From Xanthostigma xanthostigma (lineage: Eukaryota; Arthropoda; Insecta; Raphidioptera; Raphidiidae), in NCBI GenBank assembly GCA_963575645.1, contig OY754472.1, forward strand, positions 33,109,401 to 33,173,400: a DNA stretch of 64,000 nucleotides, written 5' to 3'. The number at the start of each line of letters is the position of its first letter. Positions within the stretch are counted from its first letter, which is position 1. The position numbers were made by a program, and so were the translations under genes. Shown piece by piece: positions 13,447 to 25,639 of this stretch. The notes below the pieces were generated by a model. It did not search any database. It saw nothing but the letters and a program-made list of their open reading frames with translations, and was not told the DNA's origin.

Positions 13447-13725
13447 GAAATAAATAAACTAAAAACAAACATTTTTAAAAACAATGGTTTTCTTTAAAAT
13501 ACAAAAAAAAATAATAAAATAATTTTCAAAAGAAAACTATTGGGCGGTCCAAGAAAACAGCAACAGTAATATTTTATGAACGTCCAATGGTTTTCTTTAA
13601 AATTACATTCAAATACTGAGTTTTTGCATTATTAATTAATAACCTCAAAACTATTACTTTCCTGTGTATCAATTTTATTCCTTCATAATAAGAACTAGCC
13701 ACATGTATAGTGACAAAATAAATGT
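13447..13725. other. No gene recognised
   Basis: AT-rich spacer with no recognisable element. The phrase CAATGGTTTTCTTTAAAAT occurs twice about 110 bp apart. Confidence 0.5.
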
Positions 13726-13728
13726 TTA

Positions 13729-14249
13729 ACGGTGGCACTTCACATGGCTATTCGTGTTCGCTATTGGGTGTTTGTTGTATTTGGCAAAATATATGACGTC
13801 CAAGACAAACATGCAAATAGAGGCAAATACGACCATCCACACATGCAGTCAAATAGCAAACGCACAAACATTTGGCAGCAGAACGCAAGGTTCAAAATTC
13901 CAGGAATTTTAGCACTGTTTCATTGTCCCAATTCATTTTCAATAGTAGTTGTTCCAGTTCTCGCTCACAGCACACACACAAAAATACTGCACGTCCGTAC
14001 AGGTTCACGGCGCGTGCGCTTGTGAATATGGCCATTGTGTGGACGGTTTATTTGCGTATTTGCCTATTTGACTCCTTTGATGTGCCTCGAAAAACCGACA
14101 AGCGCACGGTAACGCGTATTTGGTATTGGCCTTATTTGTCAAATAGGCAAATAAGGCCAACACTTTGTCAAATAGACCCTCCACACTTGGTAATTGTTTG
14201 CCAAATATGTCAAATACAAAAATACAAATAGTCATGTGAAGTGCCGGCA
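13729..14249. mobile_element. PIF/Harbinger-type MITE with TTA duplication
   Basis: The terminal arms match: GGTGGCACTTCACATGGCTA at the left and CATGTGAAGTGCCGGC at the right. They are flanked on both sides by TTA (13726-13728 and 14250-14252), the TWA-type 3-bp duplication typical of PIF/Harbinger. The interior is full of short inverted CAAATAGGCAAATA motifs near 14130-14160. Frames on both strands are incidental; no transposase is left. Confidence 0.75.
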
Positions 14250-14252
14250 TTA

Positions 14253-15192
14253 GAATATACTATTTTGTTGACGTTTGGTCTTTTTTTTAAAGTTGGCAAC
14301 AGCGCAAAAAACTGCTCATAAACGATATAGAAAACCATAAAATATGGATAATTCAGTAATCATAATAAAAGCTTCACAACAAGCAACGATTAATAGTAAA
14401 GATATATTATGTTTATATACGCGAAAAACGTGAAGCACGCCGTATGCCATTCTAGAATATAGGCATGTTGAAAAAAGCACACTTAACATAAAAACCACAT
14501 GATAACCGTATCCTTATTAAATATTAAATTGAGTGTATCCAGTATCAAATCCCTAGGAAACATACACAGAACACAATAAAGGCTGGAAGGGCTTCGAGTA
14601 GAAATATCTTTGATACGATAAACACACACAGCGGCGCTCTGAGCCGTTATGGAAGTTTATCATAATATACACAACGTAAAGACACACCCCAAAAAGTTAC
14701 TGTGGTTTTTAAAATCTTTTACACTCGGTTTCTGTGATGTTACCACAGAATAAACTAACTTGTCAAGTATTTCTAGTAATCCAGACACTAATATAGAGTT
14801 GGTGCGTTGATTGATACGTACTTCATTATCATTTATGAAGTAATTCTGCAAAATCAACCTGAAATATCTGACAGTTAATCATTTTTATGCATTCGAATTT
14901 TATCTTTATTTTAATTTTTTTAAGTTTATGTCAAAATAGTAACATAAAAGTGTTATAATATATTTATATTTGGAATTGGCTATTTACTAGCTTTTATTTG
15001 ATACACATATAGGTATAGTTGTAATATTTTATTTTAATTTCTCTTTTGTGTTTTGTAAACGCCATATTTAAATATATTCTATGTCACTCTCACAATTAAG
15101 ACAAATCTAAAGACACGTTAAAATCCATCAAATCATTAAGGCCTCACATACCCTTGAAATTTTCAAAAAATCTATACATACATTTTTAAAAT
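14253..15192. other. No gene recognised
   Basis: AT-rich spacer without recognisable repeats or coding signal. Confidence 0.5.
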
Positions 15193-15200
15193 ATGTGAAG

Positions 15201-15784
15201 TAGTCATGTGTCGCTCCTGACCGAGTCGTTCATAATGATCGACTCCTTCCTCGGAGCGGAGCGAGTCGCTCTTTTTTTTGTGAATGACTCACTCCGAGCG
15301 CCATTGCTCTGTGCTGAGCTGTTCTGTACTGTTGCATTCGCACATTTACAGAGCGCACACATAACAAGCCACAGCTAGTGAATTTTGCACGTACGGAGTT
15401 ATCTTTGCTGAGTCATTTAATGTTGAATGACAGACTGTAAGTGTAATAGTACTAAGCTTACAGTGACTTAACCATTCAAATTGACGTCGTTGACAAAGAT
15501 ATAATATTGTAACAATAAACATTATTATTGTTAAGCTTTTATTATACTTTATAGTTTATCCGAAATGCGAATAATATAAGATCAGAATCATATTAAAATG
15601 AGCTCAGAGCTGAGTGTGTGTATTGTGCTGTGCAATGCTAAGTGACCTCTGAGCATGCATGATGACAGTTCACATCTCTGTAGTCTGCACTCTTGTGTAG
15701 TGCGTACTGTCTAGTGTCGCTCCTTTGAACGACTCGCTCTGAACGACACTTTTTAGTGAGCGGAGTCATATGGATACATCACTA
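15201..15784. mobile_element. hAT-type MITE with perfect 8-bp TSD
   Basis: It is flanked by identical ATGTGAAG at 15193-15200 and 15785-15792. The tips are TAGTCATGTGTCGCTCC and, inverted, TAGTGATGTATCC. TAGNG-like tips and 8-bp duplications are hAT hallmarks. Subterminal GAACGACTCGCTC / GAGCGAGTCG motifs are repeated on both sides and could be transposase-binding repeats. No coding remains. Confidence 0.85.
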
Positions 15785-15792
15785 ATGTGAAG

Positions 15793-16691
15793 GGCTCACA
15801 TACCCCTCATGCCGAAGAAAGAGACATACATACATGCAATAATATATACAATATACATACACTCTAAAAAAATTACCCTTCTCCTGGGACAGTCGGGTAA
15901 TAAAAATAATCTGTACTGTCTGTTTTGTGTTCTGAATTATAGCCCAAATGACAAAACTATTTTACGTGGGTTTAGAGGCATGAGCCATGGTTGATTATAT
16001 AAGGTCATGTAAGTTGCACATGGCGCATGTATGATACGCTGTAGAAAATAGGTGAAAAATGATGTTGGCAAAACAGAGACACGGATAAAAAAGTGTAGTA
16101 AAAAGGAAATGCCAACAATTTAAAATGAGTTGTGTGAATATCACACGAGAGGAACATATCGTGTCTCTATGAGTCAACCCCACACGTTCACATATGTACA
16201 TATTAGATCTGTCTACGTTCACAGGGTTGCCCAACATACCTCCTTGCACAATGTCTTACGGTAAAAAGACATAAATAAAACTAAAAAATAATAATAATTA
16301 TGATGTCGAGCGTACTAAGCAAATGCGTTGACCATTATTCTACGGAGTTCAACGGATGATTACCTTCTTTTATAGTATAGGATATCATTTATTTGTCCTA
16401 CGATATACTAAACAATAATATATTAGGTTGCTTAAAGTCCATATTCACCGAACAATATTAAAGATAGAAGTTACTAATCTTGGAATAAATTATTTCGTTA
16501 GAATAAAAATTACTTTCAATTCACCAAGCAAATTATCAGGTAGAGAAGTTAATTAAACAATAAATATACACTGTATTATACTCCTGGCTCTTTTTGTTGA
16601 ATATTTTGACGTTCACCTAAAAATTCGATCGATGGCGTTAGTATAAACGTCAAAAAAAAGTTTCGCAAAATAATAATGTTTTATTCTAACC
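15793..16691. other. No gene recognised
   Basis: AT-rich spacer. The phrase CTCACATACCC occurs on both sides of the hAT element (about 15145 and 15795), so part of the flank may itself be duplicated. Confidence 0.45.
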
Positions 16692-17196
16692 CAATAGGTC
16701 ATATGCATGAGACTCCAAATTGGTTTAAATTTTTATTTTGAAATATATTTTAGTTCCTGATCATATCGTAATGGTTATTTTATTAATCTACTCACTGAAA
16801 AAAATACAAATAATAAAATAGAAACGTAGAAAATATGCGCTATTTTCGAATTTTCAAAACGCAGCGTGACGTCAGAGTATATATCAATAACAGTTTCCAT
16901 GGCGACTGGGTCGTCTCACAATAAGATTACGTCAGTATTTAGAGAAAACAGCAAATAAACTTCATTTAGAACATTGACAATTTGACATCAAAGTTGACAT
17001 GCATCATATATCGTGACGTCACATAAGCCCGCCAACATGGCCGATTGTTTAAACTGTCTATTTTTGAATGTGAAATTTAATATTTTTTTTCTTATGATAA
17101 TATTACATTTTTAAATGATTATCAATTTTTTTTCGTATTATGGTTGACTAAATAATTTATTAAAAATATAAAAAAATACATGCATATGACCTATTG
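16692..17196. mobile_element. MITE with CAATAGGTCATATGCATG ends
   Basis: Perfect inverted ends, CAATAGGTCATATGCATG and CATGCATATGACCTATTG, bound 505 bp of AT-rich sequence. The interior has symmetric CGTGACGTCA motifs. I cannot define a target duplication, so the superfamily is open. Confidence 0.75.
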
Positions 17197-17975
17197 CACA
17201 CTAAACTTGCACTAACTTTAATGTTTTACAACTATATACACTTTACAAAAGGTTAATAGACAACACATAAATAAATTCACAAGAGCAACTGTAGATATAT
17301 ACTCCACGTTTTATAGATTAGGTATTATGATCTATGTGGCGGTCGTTATTATTTTATCAGGCGAATAAAAAATTACTTCTTATAGAAAAAATCGCGCTGA
17401 ATCGATTCCGACCACTGCCAGCTCGATATCATTTACCGTTTAGAAGTTATGGCGTTTTTAAATTTTTCTCTAATAATATAAATAAACGCTCATATCTCCG
17501 AAACTAAAAGTGTTACAGGGTTGCGGATTGTCGAAATCAAGTCAGCTTGACTTTTTCTATAAGTTCGGTTAATATAAAACAAAACAAAAATCGTTTAGTG
17601 TCTTAAAAAGTTTATATGTGCAAAACACATGAAACGATTTACGATATTTGGAAAAATATATAAACATTCCCGATATACTTAATATTGACGTGTCTTATGT
17701 AAAAAAGTATCTACGTTGAATCGATTAGGGCCTAAGCGCAAATTCGTATCTCGATTAGTTTAGATGCGTGTTATATTGATCGTATATTTTATTCCATTTC
17801 AAATAAAAAAATAATCTGAAGGAGTTAAAACCGATGGCCCATACAATAAGGCAGGGGTGGAGGCACGCCCTTTCCTGCTTCAAATACCTAGCTAAAAATT
17901 TTTTTTTTAGTTCCCTCCAAAATTTATTTTTCTGGTTGTACTACTGGTTAAAACTATTATTTTGGGGAAACAAGT
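17197..17975. other. No gene recognised
   Basis: AT-rich. The stretch 17400-17570 (CTCATATCTCCGAAACTAAA) reads like part of an old dispersed repeat, but no second copy is in the window. Confidence 0.45.
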
Positions 17976-18140
17976 GACATTTCAATAAATAAAATTATCG
18001 ACCACTTTTTCAGGCAAATATTAACAAAAAATTAATTTTTATATATTTTGTTAACATATATTTGTCTGAAATATTGGTCGATAATTGTATTTATTAAAGA
18101 GTTCTAATCAGACGTTAATCAAAGATTTAAACAAGTAACA
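17976..18140 (-). repeat. Family F repeat, partial
   Basis: AATAAATAAAATTATCGACC and its inverted partner GGTCGATAATTGTATTTATT bracket a shortened middle. They are followed by AATCAGACGTTAATCAAAG, the outer end also seen at 53708 and 62225. Confidence 0.7.
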
Positions 18141-18783
18141 TTATTTAATTAATAAAATTAGAGGAGCCCAGTGATGAGAACTCCAAAAAAGCTAGTTACG
18201 GCCTTGTGGGAGCCATCTGAATGCCTATTTTGAAACCTGATTTTGGAACACTGAAGTAAGGTATAATTCTCTATAGAGTTGGCGAATTTAAATTTTAAAC
18301 GTGATAAATGACAAAACGAAAATTTTCAAGTTAGAACACCGCTGGGGGATAAAAGCTCCTTACTAACAGTTGTTCGTCCTTTATATGAGTTAACCGGTTC
18401 ATATCTGTCGTGCGGCGGAGCTGGTATAGCCACAACTGCAACTTTGTGTGAAACATGAAATGCCAGCTTTCTAAATGTTGAATGGTAAGCGGCTTCCACG
18501 TCTTACTTTCAGTATTCTCTCGCTCTAGACTTTAATTAGACTCGTCAAAATTAATAATATCATTGTTACTATGTCTGTAATTCCAAGGAAATTCGCATGA
18601 TTTTATAAGTAGCGTATTTTAGGTCTCTAATTATAAGCGTTGAAACGTAAAGATTATAAAAATTCTTGCAAAATTTTATATAAAATTCATTTCGAAATTT
18701 AATTTTTTTTAAGTAAAACTTCTTTTAGTAAGCTAGTGAATGAGTGACGAGAGATTTACGGAAGTGAAGATAGAAAGAGGATG
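18141..18783. other. No gene recognised
   Basis: Mixed composition around 18350-18540, but no open frame or motif that I recognise. Confidence 0.45.
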
Positions 18784-19014
18784 ACAAATACTTCACTGGT
18801 CAGTAGCACAATCAGGTAGCCGAAACAAATACTTCACTGGCTAGTGGCGCCATCATGTGGCCGAAACAAATACTTCACTGGCTAGTGGCTTCATCATGTG
18901 GCCGAAACAAATACTTCACTGGCTAGTGGAGCCATCAGGTGGCCGAAAATATAAGCAGTTTTAACAATAGAATGACACATACTTTAATTGCCAGTGGCGC
19001 TATCTGGTGACAGA
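18784..19014 (+). repeat. 41-bp minisatellite
   Basis: Four head-to-tail units of 41 bp (18784-18947) start ACAAATACTTCACTGGCTAG and end ATCATGTGGCCGAA. A fifth diverged unit lies at 18972-19013 after a short break. Units differ by a few substitutions, mainly in the segment GTGGCGCCATCAGGTGGC. Confidence 0.9.
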
Positions 19015-20185
19015 AAAAGTTTTGTAAACCTACTTAACTTGCAGAGCTAAATAATATTTCATAAAGATTTACTCTTAAAATCCAACGAGAGCTAAGTAAT
19101 TGCAATGTATTACTTTTGTTTTCATTATCTTTGTTTATATTTCTTTCTTCTTACATTAGACTGTTTATTTCGTTCTTGAACAACTTTATAAATTCTTATT
19201 TTGTTCAATACATTAATTATTATTCTACGTTTAAAGTGAATAACATTGTAAATTCATTTTAAAGATCATATTTTGTGAATTTTCGGATGAATAAAAACAA
19301 ATTATGGCAGGAAGAAATTTTACTTCAGTTGTGTGGTCTAAAGCACACTCGTTTTTTTTTAAATAAATTGTTTATTGACCTCTACATCTTCTGACATAAT
19401 CAGCCATGACAATACGTTCGGAAGAATTCCAATGTAAGAACAGAAAATAAGTAATAATTTAAAAAGTAAATAAATAAAATAAAATATAGTATTAAATAGT
19501 TATCATATCGGTATCCAAAGTTAAGTTATTTGCTTTATTATTATTTGCTATATGTGTATATTATACCTATATTAATTCGTTTTTCTTTCCTCTTAATTAT
19601 TAGTAATCTATACTATATTTAAGAAAAAAATAGCAAACAATAGTAGGTATATTACCCCACACGGGCAGAAAGTGTGCGAATCTTGCACTGCGCTTGGAGG
19701 GCTATCAAAAGTAGCCTAAGTTCTATTTTTTATGAAAACATTTTTTTTATTGTTTTTCAAACATAAAATTTTAGAAGGTGCTGTTAAAAAAATGGCGCCT
19801 TACTCAGCAAAATATTAATAGATCTGAAAAATTCAAAAAAATTACTGCTAATTAAAATTTCATTTTTTTTTTTGTTTTTATTTGAATTTAAACTAGTTTT
19901 TCGTGCAAAATTTTGTTGTTTTTTTGCTTATAAAAAAATTCCAAAAATGTTTTAATGGCTCCATACACGACAAAAGTATAACTTTACAATAATCTTTTTG
20001 AAATTTTCGGATCCCTCAATATTTCGAACAGTTATCATGCCGACATTGAGATGCTATTTTTTACACGCTTTATATTAGTTTCACTTGTAGGTTTTTATGT
20101 AAGTATGTATGTTTGTTTGTAATCTCGTTTGGACTACAGCAAGTGGTTTATTACTGTTAGTATGTTATGCCACTACTGTAAGAGC
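19015..20185. other. No gene recognised
   Basis: 1.2 kb of AT-rich sequence with long T and A runs. No coding signal or element ends identified. Confidence 0.5.
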
Positions 20186-20275
20186 AATCGTTGACCGAGC
20201 GGTCTAAAGCGCTAGTCTTCGCTGACGTCAACTCTCGGATTCACCGGTCGTGGGTTCTAATCCCGTCCACGCCGA
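20186..20275 (+). repeat. Type II tRNA-like sequence (Leu/Ser-like)
   Basis: GACCGAGCGGTCTAAAGCGC is a typical class II D arm (Leu/Ser type). It is followed by a long variable region and a T arm GTCGTGGGTTCTAATCCCG. The T loop has TTCTAAT in place of TTCGAAT and the acceptor arm pairs poorly. It is followed by an A/T-rich tail. Most likely a tRNA-derived SINE or pseudogene. Confidence 0.6.
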
Positions 20276-20744
20276 AATAAAAAATTTGTTTTTTTTTTCG
20301 GCAAATTTTTGTTATATAGAACCTTCTAAAAACCCCATTATATATAAAAACGTTTTTTTTTCAAACATAAGTGGTCAATAAATAACATTTTATTTGTTAA
20401 TTTAATACACTCTAAGAATGTTCATTTTGAATGCATTCACGTAGTAAATAGTCTTAGTACCAAATTGTTTTGGAGTCAAAGTCATGCAACAGATAAAAAA
20501 CCCAGCATTGAAGAACACCATCCATATATTAAAATTTCTGACTCCAAAATAAACAAGGATTTATTGTACAAGTAGATTAATTCATCTCACAAATATCCTG
20601 ACGCTTCAGTTACAAAGGTTATTAGCATCAGAAACAATTAATTACATAGATCACGCTTCCACACAAAGTACGAGGCTTTACCGTAAATATTATACAGACT
20701 GTACTAAAACGCTGAACAACTGCCGGTGAACTGAAAGAATGACC
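20276..20744. other. No gene recognised
   Basis: AT-rich sequence downstream of the tRNA-like unit; possibly its SINE body, but I see no second copy to define it. Confidence 0.4.
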
Positions 20745-20752
20745 TTGTAAAC

Positions 20753-21042
20753 CATGGGCGGGCCAAATCTTTTGATCGTCGGGCCACATTGCTGATGAAA
20801 ATTTGACCATAGGCCAAAAATTTGGAGAGCAAAAAGGTCCTTTCATGTCCGCAACAAAAAGGTCTTTTTTTATCTGATGTGGCCCTTGCTATTTACTATT
20901 TTTCTAAAAAATGTTTTATACGCCAAATTATATTGGCAAACTATTTTCGCTCTTAATAATCATTTATAAAATGCTTCGCGGGCCGGGCAAAAGTCTACTG
21001 CGGGCCGGATTCGGCCCGCGGGCCGCCATTTGCCCAGGCCTG
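20753..21042. mobile_element. hAT-type MITE with perfect 8-bp TSD
   Basis: It is flanked by TTGTAAAC at 20745-20752 and again at 21043-21050. The right tip, read inward on the minus strand, is CAGGCCTGGGCAAATGGCGG with a GGCCCGCGGGCC core; the left tip is CATGGGCGGGCC. The CAG start, GGCCCGC subterminal repeats and 8-bp duplication fit hAT. No transposase remains in its 290 bp. Confidence 0.85.
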
Positions 21043-21230
21043 TTGTAAACTATACCAATAATAGTATAGAGATAATAACGTTTTATATTTATCGCTGACA
21101 CTCTCAGGAACTAGTAAACCGATTTGTAAAAAAAACTTCCTTGCAGTTTACCTTGACGAGCGAGATACATTATTTTCGACATTTTTAAGCAACAAGTCAA
21201 ATTTGTTTAATGCTAAATGTTTGCCAAACA

Positions 21231-21380
21231 GTTTCAAAACTGTAAATTGAAGTGTGTGAGAGAGAGCGTTTATCGGCGGTCGACTGAGTTGAAGCGTGCT
21301 AAGGTGCGATTGACTCTCGCAAGACTCAACCGGCCGCCGATATACGTTTTCTCTCACACTTCAAGCTACAGTTTTGATAC
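21231..21380. repeat. Inverted repeat, about 60-bp arms
   Basis: The left arm carries CAAAACTGTAAATTGAAGTG and TATCGGCGGTCG. The right arm mirrors it with CGGCCGCCGATATACGTTTT and CACTTCAAGCTACAGTTTTG. The loop is about 25 bp. GAGAGAGAGCG in the stem relates loosely to sequence near 46720. Confidence 0.75.
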
Positions 21381-21964
21381 TGTAACAAAACTGCTGTAGT
21401 CCGTGGTGGAATTCATTTATTTGCAATAATAAATGTTTAACAAAACAGTAAAACACAGAAACGAAAGCGTACCTACTTCTTTAACTTAACAGGAATAATA
21501 ACGTTAACAGAAACAAAACTAAAAGTTCCATATTATAAAATAAAAGACTAAGTAACAGAGAATATAGAGTCACTAAATTATATACACAAAATGTTTACAA
21601 CACAGGAACACAACACAAAGTTCATCAGCACACTTGTCTATTAACTATAAATCATTTATGTAAAATCACTCACTAAAGTCAATTTATTTCCACAGTAAAA
21701 TTTATGTCGTAATGCCAGAGCACTGTATCACACACCACAACTCACGAACAGCTCCAATAACTGACTGACTGACTTGCTCACTCTGCTTGCCTTTTATAGT
21801 TTTCGGTCCATGCTCTAGAATGTTCTCCACTCATCGAGATCCCTTTCTTTACATGTGTTGGCATCTCTCCAAGCGATTGTCTGCAGGTCGGATGTTTTTA
21901 CCTGTTTTCATTGTTGTTGTTTCTAGTAGTTTCTACCAAATAGTCGTCCCATCAAGGGCACGCA
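21381..21964. other. No gene recognised
   Basis: AT-rich with no recognisable features apart from the lead-in to family H. Confidence 0.45.
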
Positions 21965-22180
21965 ACAATACATTTAGACTCGACTAAATAATCTGGATTA
22001 TTTAACTTTCTTTTTATTAAATACCAAAGTTTAAGGTATTAAGATTTCAAATTCCTCAAGGACTTTTTTCGAAAACAAAATTTCGCAATGTTCAAAATTC
22101 ACGGCTTGGCTAGACGCCCCACTATTCTTCAGTCAGGTCTTCGATATTGTGTTAAGACAAACTGGTATCTAACGCATGTC
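21965..22180 (+). repeat. Family H repeat, uninterrupted copy
   Basis: CATTTAGACTCGACTAAAT, AGTTTAAGGTATTAAGATTT and GTCTTCGATATTGTGTTAAG occur in the same order at 46755-46807 and 47412-47590. There they are split by a Helitron. This copy therefore preserves the pre-insertion site. Confidence 0.7.
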
Positions 22181-23294
22181 GGTATTTGAATATATATGAA
22201 AATAGGGCTATATGTGTCATCGTCAAGTGGGTATATATTATAATATATAATATCGGTGCTGAGACATTAAAGATATCTGACAGCTTTTGATCTTACTCGA
22301 GGGATGCCAGTCGGTTCGCCACGGCTCGAAACAATGCATCGAGATTAAACTATTCCCATCCTCCTCTCTCTCTTTCTCTCCCACATGGTCCTTTCTCCTG
22401 TCTCGATTCACCATGGTCACAAGACGGAACCGCGTATGTTGAATTATTAGAACTTTTCACCCGACCCCGTCAGAAGAAAAATAAATAGTCATTAAAATTG
22501 CATTTTCTCAATAAACTGTAAAAAACCATAATTAACTGATTCATTTAAAAGCAAAATAGCGTGTTCCATTTTCTTAATCAGATCATTATGACTTTTCCAG
22601 TATTTTCAAAAATGTGTCGTTTAAAAAGTTTATTATATCTAGCAAAAATCCCAAAAAATATTTCTGCTTGATTATGGAGGTTGTATTTTCCAAAATCAAA
22701 AATACAGTTAAAAAAATCTTAACTAGATAGTTAAATAAATAAAAATTTTATAAAATAAAAATTATTATTATTCTGTAGGTTCACCAGAACCCGCCAACTT
22801 ACCGAGTTTCAGCACGTTAAAAACGTAAACTTTAAAATAAAGTAAACAACATTCTATTCGAAAATGCATAGGATAACAGTTTTTATCGGTGACCGGAAGT
22901 TACCTCTTTTTCACAGTCCGGCCCGCTCTAGCCTGGCAACCATTGTATTTTTCTTTTAAGCAGAGTTTAAATTTCCCAAATATCCACGAACTGGCCTATT
23001 CGGAGATTCATAGGGTTTTAGTGTTATGGGCTCTTGGGCTATCCCCTCTACACAGCAGAACTATCAGACTACAATGTTTAGATTATTTAGCCAGTGTTCG
23101 CCATTGTAAGGGTACAAACAGTTTTTTTTTTACAAAATACCGTCATAGTTCAGTCATTTTGTACAAAATATTCAAAAAATATATACAGAAACCTTCCTCG
23201 CTTATCGCTCTTTCTATTAGTGAAAACCGTATGAAAATCAGTTCGGTAGTTTTTGAGTTTATCGCGTTCAAACAGATAGACAGACGCGGAAGGA
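22181..23294. other. No gene recognised; old dispersed repeat likely at 22890-23290
   Basis: 22190-22450 has more GC than its surroundings but no clear frame. 22960-23290 includes AAAACCGTATGAAAATCAGT, GTTTATCGCGTTCAAACAG and AGACAGACGCGG. This reads like the end of a widespread insect repeat, though no second copy is in the window. Confidence 0.45.
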
Positions 23295-24030
23295 CAGAAT
23301 GAGTCATTTTAACCTTCGGATGCGATTATCTTAGGTTAAAATCGAAAAATGGTTCAGGGAAAAGTTGATTGGTCTGAAGAGGGACATCGGATACCATGGT
23401 CACTTTTGACCCTGGGTCGACGGTTCAATGTCATTCAGGGTCAACTTTTTTTAATGGGAACCCTCATTTTTCACCTCAACATTTTTTTGAAAAATCAAAA
23501 GAGACACAATGTTCTTGGAATTTTTTAAGGAATCAACTCCAATTTTTACAAAAAAATTGCACATTTTCTGTTATTTCGATGTCTCAATCGTTAGAATAAT
23601 TTTTTTTTCGTTAACAAAAGATTTTTTAAAAAGTGTAGTTGATTGCTTGAAAAATTCCAAGAACTTTGTGTCTCTTGCGATTTTTAAAAAAAATCTACGA
23701 TTCGGCTGTCAAAGAATAAAAAAAATTGGAAATTCAAATTTTGGACAGTGGATATCTCGGAAAACACAGAGTTCGAAGAAAAATATTTAGGACAATATTG
23801 TTTCATGTTTTTTTACGGCCAATCGAATGCTGATGTGAAAAATGAGGGTCCCCATTAAAAAAAATAAGTTTACCCTGAATGATCTTGAATTGTCGACCCA
23901 AGGTCAAAAGTGACTATGGCATCCGATGTCCTCTTTCGAACCAATAAACCTTGTCCTGAACCATTTTACGATTTTACCCTCCCCTGAAAATATAATATCA
24001 TCCGTAGATTAAAATGACTCAGCCTGTATA
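23295..24030. mobile_element. Foldback element with about 190-bp arms
   Basis: The outer ends are ATGAGTCATTTTAACCTTCG and, inverted, CTGAGTCATTTTAATCTACG. The arms then match through GAGGGACATCGGATACCATG, TCACTTTTGACCCTGGGTCG and GGGAACCCTCATTTTTCAC. The central 350 bp has a second, weaker symmetry (TTCTTGGAATTTTT / AAAAATTCCAAGAA). The right tip is next to GTATA. There is no transposase. Superfamily unknown. Confidence 0.8.
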
Positions 24031-24914
24031 TAGTTATAGATATCAAAAACATGACATAAACCACTTTGCCTCAGCAAATATTAAATTGCATTCTCCATGT
24101 TAAAACAAAACCGACTGATATTCACACTGATTATGGGAGAGCGAATTCCATAGAAGTTTCGAAAATTAAAGCTTGAATATCGACAGCTTACTGATAATTT
24201 TAAAAAATATTTAAAATGGTAAATATATTCTCTAGCTAAGTTCTTTTCTTTTATCACAAACTAGTCGTTACCTGGGGATTAGTTGCCATTAATTCCAATT
24301 ATGACAAGAACCTTATTTGACTCGTTATATACAAACTCGTTTATAAATTACGAATCACGTCCATGTTGTCTTAATTTTTAAAATTTTTTAAACGCTGCTG
24401 ACAACAAACTACAATATACACTGCAACACTAGTCACTACTGCCATAAGCCGTGTATCATGTATATACGACATACGTACCGCCGAGTCATAGCCGTTAAAT
24501 GTGTTAACTGCTAGCATAATTATGAGTGTGATAGATGTTTATCTGCACTAGTATGCTGACGGTAAATGCAGCTCAAAGCCAATCTAAAATACCACGCTGT
24601 AACTTGTGGGTCAGGAGTTCCAGAGTGTACAACGGAGGTATACGATGATGACCGATTATGTGCTGTTTCGGAGCACAGAACAGCGTCTGAGCGCATGAAA
24701 GTCTGCCACACAGAACACACACGAGTTGATTGTGTACTATTACACTATTTCCTAACATTAAATATTAGTTAAATATAATTCACTCTAAAATTATGACGTA
24801 CCGAACAGTTTGGTTGCTCTGCGGCTCTGCAGCGCTGATAAAGGAACCGCCACTGATAATATATTAGGTTAAATCAACATCAGTTCGTCCATTTTTGATA
24901 GATAAAATCCCTAA
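24031..24914. other. No gene recognised
   Basis: Frames around 24520-24772 lie on both strands of the same stretch, so neither is favoured. No motif is recognised. Confidence 0.45.
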
Positions 24915-25369
24915 AGACTGGTGCACACGAGGCTAGAAACGCTGCTAGGAGTTCTGCTAGCCGGTAGGCTGGGTACGAAGCCGGAAATGACGCCACTACG
25001 GGCTGGCCTGCTAGCTTACAAGATAGATTTCAAAATTGGAACAGGGGCTATTTTCCCTGATTAATCTGCTGCTAGGTATGAGCAAGAACCAATCAGGAAG
25101 CAGTATCTTGTCAAATGAGCACTTGAACAAACGCCCACAAACCAACATGGCGTCATTCTGCTGAGAGTCAGACAACAGACACGTTTTGCTCTGTGTTTAT
25201 ATTCGAACTGTCACTGCGCGCGCACCAGATCTATCCACAAAACAAGCTTGAAAAAACGTCTCGTGTGAAGCGAGCACATAACAGCAATCAAGAAAACCAG
25301 TGCTAGAAAACTAGAAGGCAAATCTAGCAAGGAATTTAGCAGCGTTTCTAGCCACGTGTGCAGCGGCCT
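24915..25369. mobile_element. Family C MITE, copy 3, TTAA at right end
   Basis: The left tip GGTGCACACGAGGCTAG and the right tip CACGTGTGCAGCGGCC are inverted. TTAA follows at 25370-25373, and the left TTAA has eroded to CTAA. Oriented oppositely to copies 2 and 4. GACGCC, CAACATGGCGTC and GCTCGCTTCACACGAG (inverted) are shared interior motifs. Confidence 0.85.
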
Positions 25370-25639
25370 TAAGACTCCAACAGACAGAAAACCTTCTGCA
25401 TTATATATGTAAGAGAAAAAAAGACGATCGTATGTGTCGAATGAGTGGGAGAGAAATGGAAGATGTGTGCGAAACTGTAATTAAGTGGGACGTGTGAGTG
25501 TTTTTGTTTATTCAATATTTATACTAACTTGTTTTTAATATTGTCAGCATTTATATTACATACCCTTGTATGTTTATATTCAACCGATGTATGCAAAAAA
25601 ACAGGCGTATAGAGTTCTCATAAAAATTAAAGATTCAAT

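Noticed and set aside
18784-19014. CRISPR-like array
   Set aside because: Units are contiguous 41-bp tandem repeats without unique spacers, and the DNA is eukaryotic.
22889-23302. 137-codon frame, among the longest in the window
   Set aside because: It covers what looks like an old dispersed repeat and has no recognisable domain.
24520-24772. Three overlapping frames on both strands
   Set aside because: Same DNA read in several frames, no motif and no neighbour that favours one.
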